The notes under the pieces are model-generated. The model worked only from the letters and a program-made list of their open reading frames with translations. It searched no databases and had not been told where the DNA came from. Position numbers and translations under genes: made by a program. 64,000 nt of DNA from Phycisphaerae bacterium (GTDB taxonomy: Bacteria > Planctomycetota > Phycisphaerae > UBA1845 > CAIVHJ01): assembly GCA_022072405.1 (NCBI GenBank), contig JAJVHX010000008.1, positions 156,154-220,153 on the forward strand. The letters run 5' to 3'. How positions within the stretch are numbered: the first letter of the stretch is position 1; every line of letters starts with the position of its first letter. Below, one piece after another: positions 26,365 through 35,293 of the stretch.

Positions 26365-28023
26365 TTACCATTCCGGTCCGCCGTCGTAGGTGCCGAAAAC
26401 TCGCTGCAGGGTGGTCATCATCTCTCCGACGGTGGCGTCAGCCTGGGCGGCGGCGATCAGGGCGGGCATGACGTTGGCCCCGGCGTGGGCATCGTGTTCC
26501 AGCTGCTGCAGGGCGGCGGCGTGTCGCTGAGCATCGCGGGTTTTGCGTAATTCTGCCAGCCGGGCTTTCTGCATTTTTTCCACCTCGCGGCTGATCTGCA
26601 GGATTTCGACGGGCAGCTCCTCCTCATCGCGGAAGCGGTTCACGCCGACGATAATCCTTTCGCCGGCTTCCACCTCGCGGCCTTCCTTCAGCGAGCTTTC
26701 GGCGATGCAACGGCGGAAATACCCCCGATCGATGGCGTTGAGCACGCCGCCCAGATCGCGGATTTCCCGGAAAATGCGCTGGGCCTTGGCTTCGATCTCG
26801 TCGGTCATTTTTTCGACAAACCAGCTGCCGCCCAGCGGGTCAGCCACTTGGGCGACGTTGGATTCGTAAGCAATAATCTGCTGGGTTCGCAGAGCCAGTT
26901 GCACCGCCTGTTCGGAGGGCAGGGCCAGCGTCTCGTCGTAACTGTTGGTATGCAGTGACTGCGTGCCGCCCAGCACCGCCGCCAACGCCTGAAAAGCCAC
27001 GCGGATCAGGTTATTCAGCGGTTGCTGTTCGGTCAGCGTCACGCCGGCGGTCTGGGAGTGGAAGCGCAGCAGCCAGCTCCGCTCCAATTTGGCTTTGATC
27101 TCGTCGCGCATGTAATGTGACCAGATGCGCCGGGCGGCCCGGAACTTGGCGATCTCCTCGAAAAAGTCGTTGTGCACATCGAAGAAAAAGCTCAGCCGCT
27201 GGGCGAAGGTATCGACCTCCAATCCACGCTTCATCGATTCTTCGACGTAGCACATGCCATCCGCCAGGGTGAAAGCCATTTCCTGGGCGGCGTTGGCTCC
27301 CGCTTCGCGGATGTGATAGCCGCTGATGCTCACCGTGTTCCATTGCGGCATGAATTGCGTGCCATATTCGATGGTATCGATCACCAGCTTGACGCTTTCG
27401 CGCGGCGGAAAGCGATACTCATTCTGGGCGTGAAATTCCTTGAGGATGTCGTTCTGCAGCGTGCCGCGCAGCTGATCAAGGGCCACACCCTGTTCCTGGG
27501 CGACGCAGATGTAGAAGGCCAGCAGAATCGCTGCTGGAGCGTTGATGGTCATACTGGTGCTGACCTGGCCGAGGTTGATGCCGTCAAACAGCCGCCGCAT
27601 GTCCTGCAAACTGGAAATAGCCACGCCGCACTTACCCACCTCGCCCACACAGAGTGGATCGTCACCGTCGCGCCCCATCAGGGTCGGCAGATCAAAGGCG
27701 GTGCTCAAACCGGTCTGGCCTTTCTCGAGCAGAAACTTGAAGCGGCCATTAGTGTCCTCGGCACTGCCAAAGCCGGCAAACTGCCGCATGGTCCACAACC
27801 GTCCGAGATACATGTCGCGATGAATTCCGCGCGTATAGGGAAACTGCCCCGGCGGCGGCAGCGTGGGTGAATCCTGCGGGCGAATATGTTCCGGCCCGAT
27901 GTAAGGCGTCTCATATTTTGCCCGACCCTTATAGGACACCTGTTCCGACTGTCCATTGCCGCCTGATGTTGCGGTTAGGCGCGCCGCCTCTTCCAACCGA
28001 GTTCCACTGCTGCATCGCGTCAC
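26365..28023 (-). CDS. Methylmalonyl-CoA mutase large (catalytic) subunit
   Basis: A 552-residue TIM-barrel mutase catalytic domain. Key segments are [23 protein letters not shown] near residue 65, [22 protein letters not shown], the substrate-binding [14 protein letters not shown] and the [14 protein letters not shown] motif. It lacks a cobalamin domain, which is provided by the B12-MeaB fusion at 22511. Together they would interconvert methylmalonyl-CoA and succinyl-CoA (or isobutyryl/butyryl-CoA in related enzymes). The chain begins with a poorly conserved ~30 residues, so the true start may be slightly downstream. Confidence 0.88.
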   Translation of the reverse strand: MTRCSSGTRLEEAARLTATSGGNGQSEQVSYKGRAKYETPYIGPEHIRPQDSPTLPPPGQFPYTRGIHRDMYLGRLWTMRQFAGFGSAEDTNGRFKFLLEKGQTGLSTAFDLPTLMGRDGDDPLCVGEVGKCGVAISSLQDMRRLFDGINLGQVSTSMTINAPAAILLAFYICVAQEQGVALDQLRGTLQNDILKEFHAQNEYRFPPRESVKLVIDTIEYGTQFMPQWNTVSISGYHIREAGANAAQEMAFTLADGMCYVEESMKRGLEVDTFAQRLSFFFDVHNDFFEEIAKFRAARRIWSHYMRDEIKAKLERSWLLRFHSQTAGVTLTEQQPLNNLIRVAFQALAAVLGGTQSLHTNSYDETLALPSEQAVQLALRTQQIIAYESNVAQVADPLGGSWFVEKMTDEIEAKAQRIFREIRDLGGVLNAIDRGYFRRCIAESSLKEGREVEAGERIIVGVNRFRDEEELPVEILQISREVEKMQKARLAELRKTRDAQRHAAALQQLEHDAHAGANVMPALIAAAQADATVGEMMTTLQRVFGTYDGGPEW

Positions 28024-28086
28024 GGGTTAGATCCTTTGTTGAGTATTAGGGAGATCAATTGCATGACATAAAACAGTATTCTACTA

Positions 28087-28110
28087 CGCGCGGGCTGAAA
28101 CCAGCGGCTC
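28087..28110. repeat. Degenerate REP palindrome
   Basis: CGCGCGGGCTGAAACCAGCG followed by GCTC resembles the REP consensus of this window but has decayed in the second arm. It lies between the mutase and enoyl-CoA hydratase genes next to a short AT dinucleotide run (about 28116-28126). Confidence 0.7.
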
Positions 28111-28127
28111 CTTAATATATATATATT

Positions 28128-28889
28128 TTACTCCGGGTTAATCCACGGGGCGGGGCGTTTTTCCAGAAAGGCCTTCATGCCTTCCTTGGCTTCCTTGCGG
28201 GTGAAGCATTCGGCGAACTGTGGAATTTCGTTGTCGGTCAGCAGGGCGGTTTTCGCACCGTTGATGGCGGCTGGGCCGGCCTTGGCCAGTTTACTGAACA
28301 AACTCCTGATGAGTGGTTCGAGGTCTTCAGCCGAGTTGACAATCTCATCCACCAGGCCGATCTGCTGGGCGAGGTCCGCTTTGATGGCTTCACCGGTGTA
28401 GATCAGTTTGCGGGCCCAACCCAGCGGCACGAGTTTCGGCAGGCGAATGGTACCGCCCCATCCGGGAATCAAACCCAGCAACACCTCCGGCTGACCGATG
28501 GTAACGCTCTTGACTGCATATCGAAAATCACACGCCATCGCCAACTCGCATCCGCCACCCAACGCCACCCCGTGTATCGCCGCGACGGTGATAGCGGGTA
28601 ATTGTTCGAGTTTATTGAGCACACGGTGACCAAACTCCGCCATGGCCCGGGCCTCGTTGGGATTATAGCCCGCCATCGCTTTGATGTTCGCTCCGGCGAG
28701 GTAGACTTTGCCCTCCGCGCGCAGGCAGAGGTAACGCACCGCTTCCTGCTCCGCCAGTTGATCGAGCACGACCTCCAGCGAACGTAAAAACTCCACACTG
28801 GCGACATTCAGCCCGTTTTCGGTGCGGAAAATGATATCGGCCCGCTCGGCGCTCACCGGTTCGAGCACTGCCTGAGTGTGTTCTGCCAT
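28128..28889 (-). CDS. Enoyl-CoA hydratase/isomerase family protein
   Basis: A 253-residue crotonase-family protein of normal length. The oxyanion-hole segments are YLAGANIKAM and IHGVALGGGCELAMACDFRYA. The catalytic region is GQPEVLLGLIPGWGGTIRLPKLV, which carries Glu at one of the two hydratase positions and is typical of short-chain enoyl-CoA hydratases. The C-terminal half has WARKLIYTGEAIKADLAQQIGLVDEIV. It sits upstream of the mutase gene on the same strand, in line with acyl-CoA degradation. Confidence 0.88.
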   Translation of the reverse strand: MAEHTQAVLEPVSAERADIIFRTENGLNVASVEFLRSLEVVLDQLAEQEAVRYLCLRAEGKVYLAGANIKAMAGYNPNEARAMAEFGHRVLNKLEQLPAITVAAIHGVALGGGCELAMACDFRYAVKSVTIGQPEVLLGLIPGWGGTIRLPKLVPLGWARKLIYTGEAIKADLAQQIGLVDEIVNSAEDLEPLIRSLFSKLAKAGPAAINGAKTALLTDNEIPQFAECFTRKEAKEGMKAFLEKRPAPWINPE

Positions 28890-28979
28890 GGGGACTCCTC
28901 AATCCGCTAACAATTTCAGTAGTAGGGTATTACAGCAATATTGTACGGAATTAATCGCCCTGCTGCCAATGGGGGCTGA

Positions 28980-31910
28980 TCAGTTAATGGACATGGCGGC
29001 GATGATATTGCTGCGGGCGGCGAAGCGTCCGGGGAACAACCCGGCGACCAGGCAGGTCCCCAGTGTGATCAACAGTGCCCCGCTGACCAGTTCCCAGGGA
29101 ATGGCCCAGGGGGGCTGAAAACCCCAGATCTGGAAGGTGGCGGTGTTGCTGCTGTGGGCCGCATGCAGGCCGAGGATCAATCCCAGCCCGGTACCCAGCA
29201 GACCGAGGATCAATGCTTCCGCCAGCACCAGCCGGATCACCTGCCATTGCGTCGCCCCGATGGCCCGCAACAGGGCGATCTGGCGGATGCGTACCGCGAC
29301 GTTGGCCATCATCAGATTTCCAGCTCCGATAGCAGCCACAATCAGCCCGATGATCGGAATGGTGGTGATCAGCCGCATCGCCTGGCGCAGCTCATTATCA
29401 ATATCCTCTTTCAGCAGACGTATCGAACCGGAAACATTGCTCGGATCACCCATCTGCTGAATGGCTTGTTGCAGCACGACCTGATCCTGATAGTATCGCC
29501 AGCGCTGCTCCGGTTTCATATCCTGCCAGTATTCACGGGTGTGACGCAGCGCCCGAGTAAATGGCAAAAGGTTGTGGGGGGGCAGCGGCGGCTGGGGCGG
29601 AGCTTTTTCGATGATCGACCACCAGCTCTGCACGGATGGTGTTAAAGCAGGAATTTCCGCCTGGTGGCGGCTGAGCTGTTTCGCCCATTTCAGAAATTCC
29701 GGGGCAAAATATTCATGCGATATTTTTTTCGGAAGCTCCGCCTGGCTGAATAATTCCGGAGCCGGGGTTTCCTGAAGCAAAGGGCTGAGGTTGAGCAGGG
29801 CCAGGTAAATGGTATCTTCCTGAAAATATTTACGGGCATCCTCAAACGTCCCGATCAGCGTGGAAGCAGAAGCGCGCAATAGTTGATGTTCCGCCTGGAA
29901 ATATTTGGCGGCGATATCGAGCGAAGGGGATTCGACAATTCCTGCCACGATAAATGTAGCCTTACGCCAGCCATAGCGCACCGGAACCTCATCGCCTACT
30001 TTCAAACCCAGTTGATTCGCCCCCTCCACCGTCAGCAGCACATGGCCGCCGGAGAGCAATTGACTGCGAGCGGTTTCCGGATCGCCGGAGCGATACTCCA
30101 GCTTGGTCAGGCGCAGGAAGGGTTCCATATCCACCGCCACAAACATCGACGACGGAATGCGTAGTATGGCGATACCGGTGCGTTTTTCGGCATCGACCTG
30201 GCAGACAAAATTGTTGACGCAGATCAGATCGCGGACCTGTGGTAACGCCCGTACGGCCGCCAATCGCTCGGCCGGCACGCCGCGCGACATCCAGATAAAC
30301 GCTTCCGGTATTTCAGTGGGGAAGCTCCAGCCGGCGAGAACACCTTCACTATGCACACCCACCCCGACTACCAGTGCGAGCGTGACCATGAAGCCGGTAC
30401 AGATCACCCCGCTCCGCCAAGGGGCGCTGGTAATCTGGTCCTGCAAGAGCTTGCGGCGGATACCCAAAATACCCGCCGCCACCATGGCCAGCACCTGACC
30501 CAGCGTTCTGATCAGAAACGGTGTCAGCAGTGCGTATCCCAGAAAGAGCGAAAACGTCATCGCGGCATTAATGCGCTTGATAAACCACCAGTCGCCGGGC
30601 ATTTTACCAATGGCGGTCTGATGAATGGCGAGCAGTATCACCCCCAGCGCCGCCGCCCAGAATTCCAGCGTGCGCGGCGGATCGCTGGAATGAGGTCGCG
30701 TGGCCGCCAGCGGCGAGATGCGCAGCAACTGGATTGCCGGCACCAGCCCGCTGCCCACGCTGGTAATGAAACCGCCGACCAGCCCGACCCACAACCCCCG
30801 CCGGCTGATGACCAGTTCATGCAGATATTCCGGCGCCAGCGAGACGCTCAACTGCGTCAGAGCGATGCCCAGCGGCACGCCCGCCAGCACGCCGATTAAT
30901 CCCATCGGTACAATTTCGGCGAGAGTAGCCAGGGCGATCTGGCCGCGCGTATAGCCCAGGCAGCGCATCATGCCCAGTTGCGTGAGCCGCTCGACCATGC
31001 CCATGCTCATCGTTGTTACCACGATGAATAACGATGTGAGCAGAGCTACACTGGAGATGAGCATCAGGAAAAAATCACTCTGGTTGCGGGCATTGGTCAG
31101 TTGCTGCAGTCGGCTTTCGGCAGAGCGGACCAGAGCATTCTGGCCCAGCTCCTTCACCAGCGACTCCAGCTCGCTGGTCGCCGAGCGCAAGCCCTCCAGC
31201 GACCCATCCTTGAGAATCACGTCGATAATCTGGACCTGGTTGACCAGTTCGCCGCGCTGCTGGGCCACGGCCAGATCGATCACCACGTTGGGTCGCTGAA
31301 ATTTCGCCACCCGCCGTTGCACAAATCGCCCGACGATGGCGAACCGATAAATTCGTCCACCGGGTGTCCAGGTAACCGCCAGCGTATCGCCCACCCGCAG
31401 ATTCCATTCGCGGGCCAGTGAATCCTCGATCATGCAGGCGTCGGGTTCGTTGGGTTGCAGCAGTCGGCCATGGCTGGGATCAGGCGTGTCGCTCAACGGC
31501 CCAGCCGCACCACGGAACGTGCGCAGGGCGTATTCATGGGTTGGGTCGATGCCCAGAATATCGATCGCTTCCAGACCTTCCTCAGGGGCGCTCTCACCGG
31601 CGGATTGATCCGGTGGAACTGCCCACCAGGCGTATTTCACGCGGGCCGCAGCGTCAGCGACGGCGGGATGTTGGCGGATCGGTTCGATCAGCTTGGCGCT
31701 GATTCGTCCCAGGAAAGGCGGCTCGACGCTGATCTGGCTTTTGCCCACCCAGGCCACCACTTGGTCTTCTACCGCGGAGCGCACCGACTGGTTAGCGCTC
31801 ATCACCCAGATCACCGTACCCACGCCCAGGGCGATGGCCAGGGCGGCGGTGGCGGTGCGGCCGGGCTTAACCCACCAGTTCCTGATACCGACGAGCCACC
31901 AGCGCGGCAT
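28980..31910 (-). CDS. Large ABC permease, two FtsX modules (LolC/E-like)
   Basis: About 976 residues, taking the ATG at 31910. It begins with one membrane helix (TATAALAIALGVGTVIWVMS), then a periplasmic domain (~45-280). A block of helices follows (ISSVALLTSLFIVVTTMSMGMVERLTQLGMMRCLGYTRGQ), with a second long soluble region (~530-800) and a final three-helix FtsX block (VAAIGAGNLMMANVAVRIRQIALLRAIGATQWQV). Duplicated FtsX permeases of ~800-1000 residues are found next to LolD-type ATPases. The partner ATPase gene overlaps its start by 44 bases. Substrate unknown, possibly lipoprotein or lipid. Confidence 0.85.
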   Translation of the reverse strand: MPRWWLVGIRNWWVKPGRTATAALAIALGVGTVIWVMSANQSVRSAVEDQVVAWVGKSQISVEPPFLGRISAKLIEPIRQHPAVADAAARVKYAWWAVPPDQSAGESAPEEGLEAIDILGIDPTHEYALRTFRGAAGPLSDTPDPSHGRLLQPNEPDACMIEDSLAREWNLRVGDTLAVTWTPGGRIYRFAIVGRFVQRRVAKFQRPNVVIDLAVAQQRGELVNQVQIIDVILKDGSLEGLRSATSELESLVKELGQNALVRSAESRLQQLTNARNQSDFFLMLISSVALLTSLFIVVTTMSMGMVERLTQLGMMRCLGYTRGQIALATLAEIVPMGLIGVLAGVPLGIALTQLSVSLAPEYLHELVISRRGLWVGLVGGFITSVGSGLVPAIQLLRISPLAATRPHSSDPPRTLEFWAAALGVILLAIHQTAIGKMPGDWWFIKRINAAMTFSLFLGYALLTPFLIRTLGQVLAMVAAGILGIRRKLLQDQITSAPWRSGVICTGFMVTLALVVGVGVHSEGVLAGWSFPTEIPEAFIWMSRGVPAERLAAVRALPQVRDLICVNNFVCQVDAEKRTGIAILRIPSSMFVAVDMEPFLRLTKLEYRSGDPETARSQLLSGGHVLLTVEGANQLGLKVGDEVPVRYGWRKATFIVAGIVESPSLDIAAKYFQAEHQLLRASASTLIGTFEDARKYFQEDTIYLALLNLSPLLQETPAPELFSQAELPKKISHEYFAPEFLKWAKQLSRHQAEIPALTPSVQSWWSIIEKAPPQPPLPPHNLLPFTRALRHTREYWQDMKPEQRWRYYQDQVVLQQAIQQMGDPSNVSGSIRLLKEDIDNELRQAMRLITTIPIIGLIVAAIGAGNLMMANVAVRIRQIALLRAIGATQWQVIRLVLAEALILGLLGTGLGLILGLHAAHSSNTATFQIWGFQPPWAIPWELVSGALLITLGTCLVAGLFPGRFAARSNIIAAMSIN

Positions 31911-32658
31911 TACCCGTCCCCTCATTGACCAGTTCGCCCAGCAGCTTACCATCACGCAATACACAGATGCGGTCCGCGTAGGAAGCTCCCTGGGCGTCGT
32001 GAGTCACCATGATGATCGTTTTGTGATGTTCGCGGGCCAGATTGTGCAGCAATTGCCAGATCTCCACCGCATGATGCGAATCCAGATTACCGGTCGGTTC
32101 ATCGGCCAGCACCACCGCCGGGTTGTTCATCAGCGCCCGCGCTACCGCCACGCGCTGCTGCTCCCCGCCGGAAAGTGCCGCTGGTCGATGGCTGCTGCGG
32201 TTGGCCAGATCCACCAGCCCCAATAATTCCTGCGCTCTCGCCGCCACCGCATGGTTCTCCTGGCCATCCACCAGGCTGGGCAGGGCGACATTTTCGACGG
32301 CACTGAGGGTCGGCAGCAGGTTGAACTGCTGAAAGATGATGCCCAGCCGCCGCCGCCGAAACAGCGTCCGTTGCGTATCGGTGAGATGAGCGAGATCCTG
32401 ACCTTCAACGATGATCGCGCCGCCGGTCGGCGTATCCAATCCGCCGGCCAGATGCATGAAGGTGCTCTTGCCGCTGCCGCTCGCCCCCATCACCGCCACG
32501 AACTGCCCGGCGGCAATTTCGATATTCAGTCCATCCAGCGCCCGGACGGTCCCTTCGCCGCTCTCATAATGCTTGTGCAGTTCGCGAGCGACCAACACCT
32601 CCGGCGATGGGTCAGCTTGTGGTTTTATGCCAGCGTTTGTTGTTGACTCAGCTGCCAC
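31867..32658 (-). CDS. ABC ATP-binding protein (LolD/MacB type)
   Basis: A 263-residue ATPase read from a GTG at 32658 preceded by GAGGA. Walker A is GASGSGKST, the Q-loop is IIFQQFNLL, the signature is [15 protein letters not shown], Walker B is [13 protein letters not shown], and the H-loop is VTHD. The insert [10 protein letters not shown] is typical of the LolD/MacB group. It pairs with the overlapping downstream permease gene (44-base overlap), so translation is probably coupled. Confidence 0.92.
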   Translation of the reverse strand: MAAESTTNAGIKPQADPSPEVLVARELHKHYESGEGTVRALDGLNIEIAAGQFVAVMGASGSGKSTFMHLAGGLDTPTGGAIIVEGQDLAHLTDTQRTLFRRRRLGIIFQQFNLLPTLSAVENVALPSLVDGQENHAVAARAQELLGLVDLANRSSHRPAALSGGEQQRVAVARALMNNPAVVLADEPTGNLDSHHAVEIWQLLHNLAREHHKTIIMVTHDAQGASYADRICVLRDGKLLGELVNEGTGNAALVARRYQELVG

Positions 32659-32679
32659 CGATTCCTCAGTTATTGTAGT

Positions 32680-32706
32680 GGCCGATCTCCGTGTCGGCCT
32701 TTTTTA
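32680..32706 (+). terminator. Orphan + strand hairpin with T run
   Basis: GGCCGA / TCGGCC (loop TCTCCGTG) followed by seven T reads as an intrinsic terminator on the + strand. No + strand gene precedes it. It lies just upstream of the ABC ATPase start, where it could stop transcripts running antisense to the ABC genes. Confidence 0.5.
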
Positions 32707-32838
32707 TCAATTCCGGCCGATGGAGATACCGTCTGCTACATATCATATTCCAGAATGGGTATTCGGTCTTGGGGGCAGGACATTTTCTTTTTATCGCCAT
32801 AAAAACCGCTCAGTACGCGGTGTTCCCTGCGATCAGAA

Positions 32839-32919
32839 TAGAGCTGGTTTCAAAATCACCGATTGAGGCTTCGCGCGGGCTAAAGCCCACGGCTCATTGA
32901 ATTTTGAAACCACTTCTAG
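32839..32919. repeat. ~80-bp MITE-like repeat carrying a REP core, copy 1
   Basis: Terminal inverted repeats TAGAGCTGGTTTCAAAAT (32839-32856) and ATTTTGAAACCACTTCTA (32901-32918) match at 16 of 18 positions. They enclose a REP-type core CGCGGGCTAAAGCCCACGGC. The second copy is at 45655-45736 in inverted orientation, nearly identical over ~80 bases. No protein is encoded. Confidence 0.8.
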
Positions 32920-32960
32920 TTTTTCTCCACGATCGCTGAAGCAAATGTAAACATACGCAG

Positions 32961-33947
32961 TTACCAGACACGGAGGTCGCCGATGATTTCCTCAACCAGG
33001 TCTTTGATGCTGACGATGCCGGTGGCGCGGTTATTGCGATCCATGACGATACCGAAGGTCTGGCGGGTCTGGCGCATGGTCTGCAGGGCGGTGGCCACCG
33101 AGGTATCGACCCGCAGCCGCAATGGATGAGTCATGTGGGCGGCGACGCGTTCCTCTCCGGCGGCGAGAAATTCATAGACATCGATCACCCCGACGATATG
33201 ATCGGGACGGTTTTGTACCACTGGATAGCGCGAAAAAGGGTGTTCCCGCAGGAGTTTCAGCGCTTCCGCCCGCCCGGCGGCATAGTCGATCGTCGTGACC
33301 TGAGCGAGCGGGACCATCACCCGGCCCAGCGACAGATCGCTCAGTTTCAACACGCCCTCCACCAGCCGGGTCTGTTGGTCGGTCATTACCCCGTGCGCTA
33401 CGCCTTCGCGTAACAGAGCAGTCACTTCTGCCTGCGGTTGGAGCGCCTCTGCCAGATCCGCCTGCTGGTGGACCAGTCGCAGTATGAAACGCGAAACCCA
33501 GTTGAGAACCGGCAGAACCCCGCACCAGTGAAATAACAGCTTGAAAAACAACAACGGCCGACTGACCTGCGGTACGACGGCATCGGCCTGCTGCCGGCAA
33601 TAATTCTTCGGAATAATTTCACCCCAGAGGAATGTAATCGGCGCCACCAGCAGCGTAGTCCAGAGTTCAATATCGGAGGCGTCCAGGTCAACGGTGCTGG
33701 CCGTGATCAGCAAGGCCCCCATAATGGTCAGCAGGTAATTGACAATATTGTTGCCGATCATGCAACTGGCGATCAGGCCGGGTCGATCACGCAGTAGTTC
33801 CAGGGCGGCTTCTGCTCCAGGGTGTCCCTGGGCCGCCCGCACGCGCAGGCGGATTTCGTTGGCACTGTAGAAAGCCGTCTCTGCACCGGAGTAATAGGCC
33901 GACCCCGCCAGAAACAACAGAAAACCACTCAGAATCAGCAGGATCAT
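32961..33947 (-). CDS. CNNM/CorC-type membrane protein with CBS pair
   Basis: A 328-residue protein. The CNNM transmembrane domain spans residues ~1-150 (LSGFLLFLAGSAYYSGAETAFYS opens the family's characteristic S/A-G-x-E-T-A segment; IGNNIVNYLLTIMGALLI follows). The CBS pair covers ~195-325 (VMVPLAQVTTIDY, GIVMDRNNRATGIVSIKDLVEEIIG). No C-terminal CorC_HlyC domain is present, so it is the shorter type. It overlaps the next CNNM gene by 4 bases. Family members move or sense magnesium or sodium ions, or protect membranes. Confidence 0.85.
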   Translation of the reverse strand: MILLILSGFLLFLAGSAYYSGAETAFYSANEIRLRVRAAQGHPGAEAALELLRDRPGLIASCMIGNNIVNYLLTIMGALLITASTVDLDASDIELWTTLLVAPITFLWGEIIPKNYCRQQADAVVPQVSRPLLFFKLLFHWCGVLPVLNWVSRFILRLVHQQADLAEALQPQAEVTALLREGVAHGVMTDQQTRLVEGVLKLSDLSLGRVMVPLAQVTTIDYAAGRAEALKLLREHPFSRYPVVQNRPDHIVGVIDVYEFLAAGEERVAAHMTHPLRLRVDTSVATALQTMRQTRQTFGIVMDRNNRATGIVSIKDLVEEIIGDLRVW

Positions 33948-35188
33948 TCATTGAACTCCATGACCAGTTCCACCAGCGCGGAGACCACCCTCCGATTACG
34001 CACGGTGTCCACCCGCAACCGCACATTGCCCAGCCGCAGTTCATCACCCGAACGGGGGATGCGTCCCAGTTGAGCCGCCACCAGCCCGCCCAGCGTGGTG
34101 ATCCGCTGGTGAACATCCACCAGCCCGAAAACCTCGAACCAGGTGCGGACATCCAGTTCGCCGGATACGCGATAGCGACCCTGCCCCAGCTCTTCAAAGC
34201 CGATCACTTTCTCGCCGGGTTCGGGAATCTCGCCGATAATCTCCTCGACCAGGTCTTCCAGTGCCACCAGCCCCGCCACGCCGCCATATTCATCCACCAC
34301 GATGGCCAGTTGCGTTTTCGTCCGGCGGAAGTGTTCCAGCAGTTGTTCGGCGGTCATCTGCTCCGGAACAAATTTCACCGGGTGCACCAGTTGATCCAGC
34401 GGGACGCCCGGAAAGAGATACATGTCGCGGGCTTTGACCAGGCCCAGCAACTGGTCGATCTCCTCGTGATAAACCGGCAGTTTGGTGAGATGGTGCTGCT
34501 GCATCCGTCGCAACAGCTCCACTCGTCCGACAGCCAGATCGGCTGAGATCATGTCCACCCGCGGCACCATGATGGTCCGTACTTTCAATTCGGCGAGGGC
34601 CACCACCTCCTGCAGCATGTCGCTTTCGGTATGGCCGATGATGCCCTGGTGGGCGCTGGTTTCGAGCAGTTGTTGCAACTCCTCTACCGATAGCGCCGCC
34701 GGCGACTTTTCCGCCCCGCCCACCAGCAGCCGGTTGATCGGTCCGACGATGAGCACATCCACCACCCAGCGCAGCGGACCCAGCAGAATCACCAGCCCCC
34801 GGATCATGGGTGCGACCAGTGCAGCCGCCGATCGCTTGATGGAGACCGCCAGAATTTTGGGCGTGATTTCGCCCAGTACAATAATCAGTAGTACGGTGGC
34901 GACACCCCACATCGGCGTGAGCAGCGGGTGGGCGTCGCTCCAATGGGTGGCGACGGCGTAACTGCTGGCAAAAAAGAGCGTATTGATCACGGTATTGGTG
35001 ATCAGAATGGTGAGCAGAACGGCCCGCGGACGATGCATCAGTTCACCGGCCAGGCGACGCAGCCGTTGCTTGCTGCCCTGCATCTCGAACAGATCATGCC
35101 GTGACAGGGAAAACAGACAGGCTTCGCTCGCCGACATCAGCGCCGAACACCCCAGCAGAATGACCATTAATATAAGTGAGGCTAGCAC
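33944..35188 (-). CDS. CNNM/CorC-type transporter with CorC_HlyC domain
   Basis: A 414-residue protein with all three family parts. The CNNM membrane domain (SASEACLFSLSRHDL, NTVINTLFFASSYAV) spans about 1-185. CBS repeats (IMVPRVDMISADL, LAIVVDEYGGVAGLVALEDLVEEIIGEI) follow, and a C-terminal CorC_HlyC domain runs from ~330 (YRVSGELDVRTWFEVFGL). It ends 4 bases inside the next gene, so the two CNNM genes form one transcript and may form heteromers. Confidence 0.87.
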   Translation of the reverse strand: MLASLILMVILLGCSALMSASEACLFSLSRHDLFEMQGSKQRLRRLAGELMHRPRAVLLTILITNTVINTLFFASSYAVATHWSDAHPLLTPMWGVATVLLIIVLGEITPKILAVSIKRSAAALVAPMIRGLVILLGPLRWVVDVLIVGPINRLLVGGAEKSPAALSVEELQQLLETSAHQGIIGHTESDMLQEVVALAELKVRTIMVPRVDMISADLAVGRVELLRRMQQHHLTKLPVYHEEIDQLLGLVKARDMYLFPGVPLDQLVHPVKFVPEQMTAEQLLEHFRRTKTQLAIVVDEYGGVAGLVALEDLVEEIIGEIPEPGEKVIGFEELGQGRYRVSGELDVRTWFEVFGLVDVHQRITTLGGLVAAQLGRIPRSGDELRLGNVRLRVDTVRNRRVVSALVELVMEFNE

Positions 35189-35293
35189 GGTAATGTATTA
35201 ATCACAAAATAGACAATTGTGAAGCGAGCATGATGAAAAAAACTGAACGTTCCATCTCGATCAGACACCGCTCACCTTTCAGTTCATCATGGT

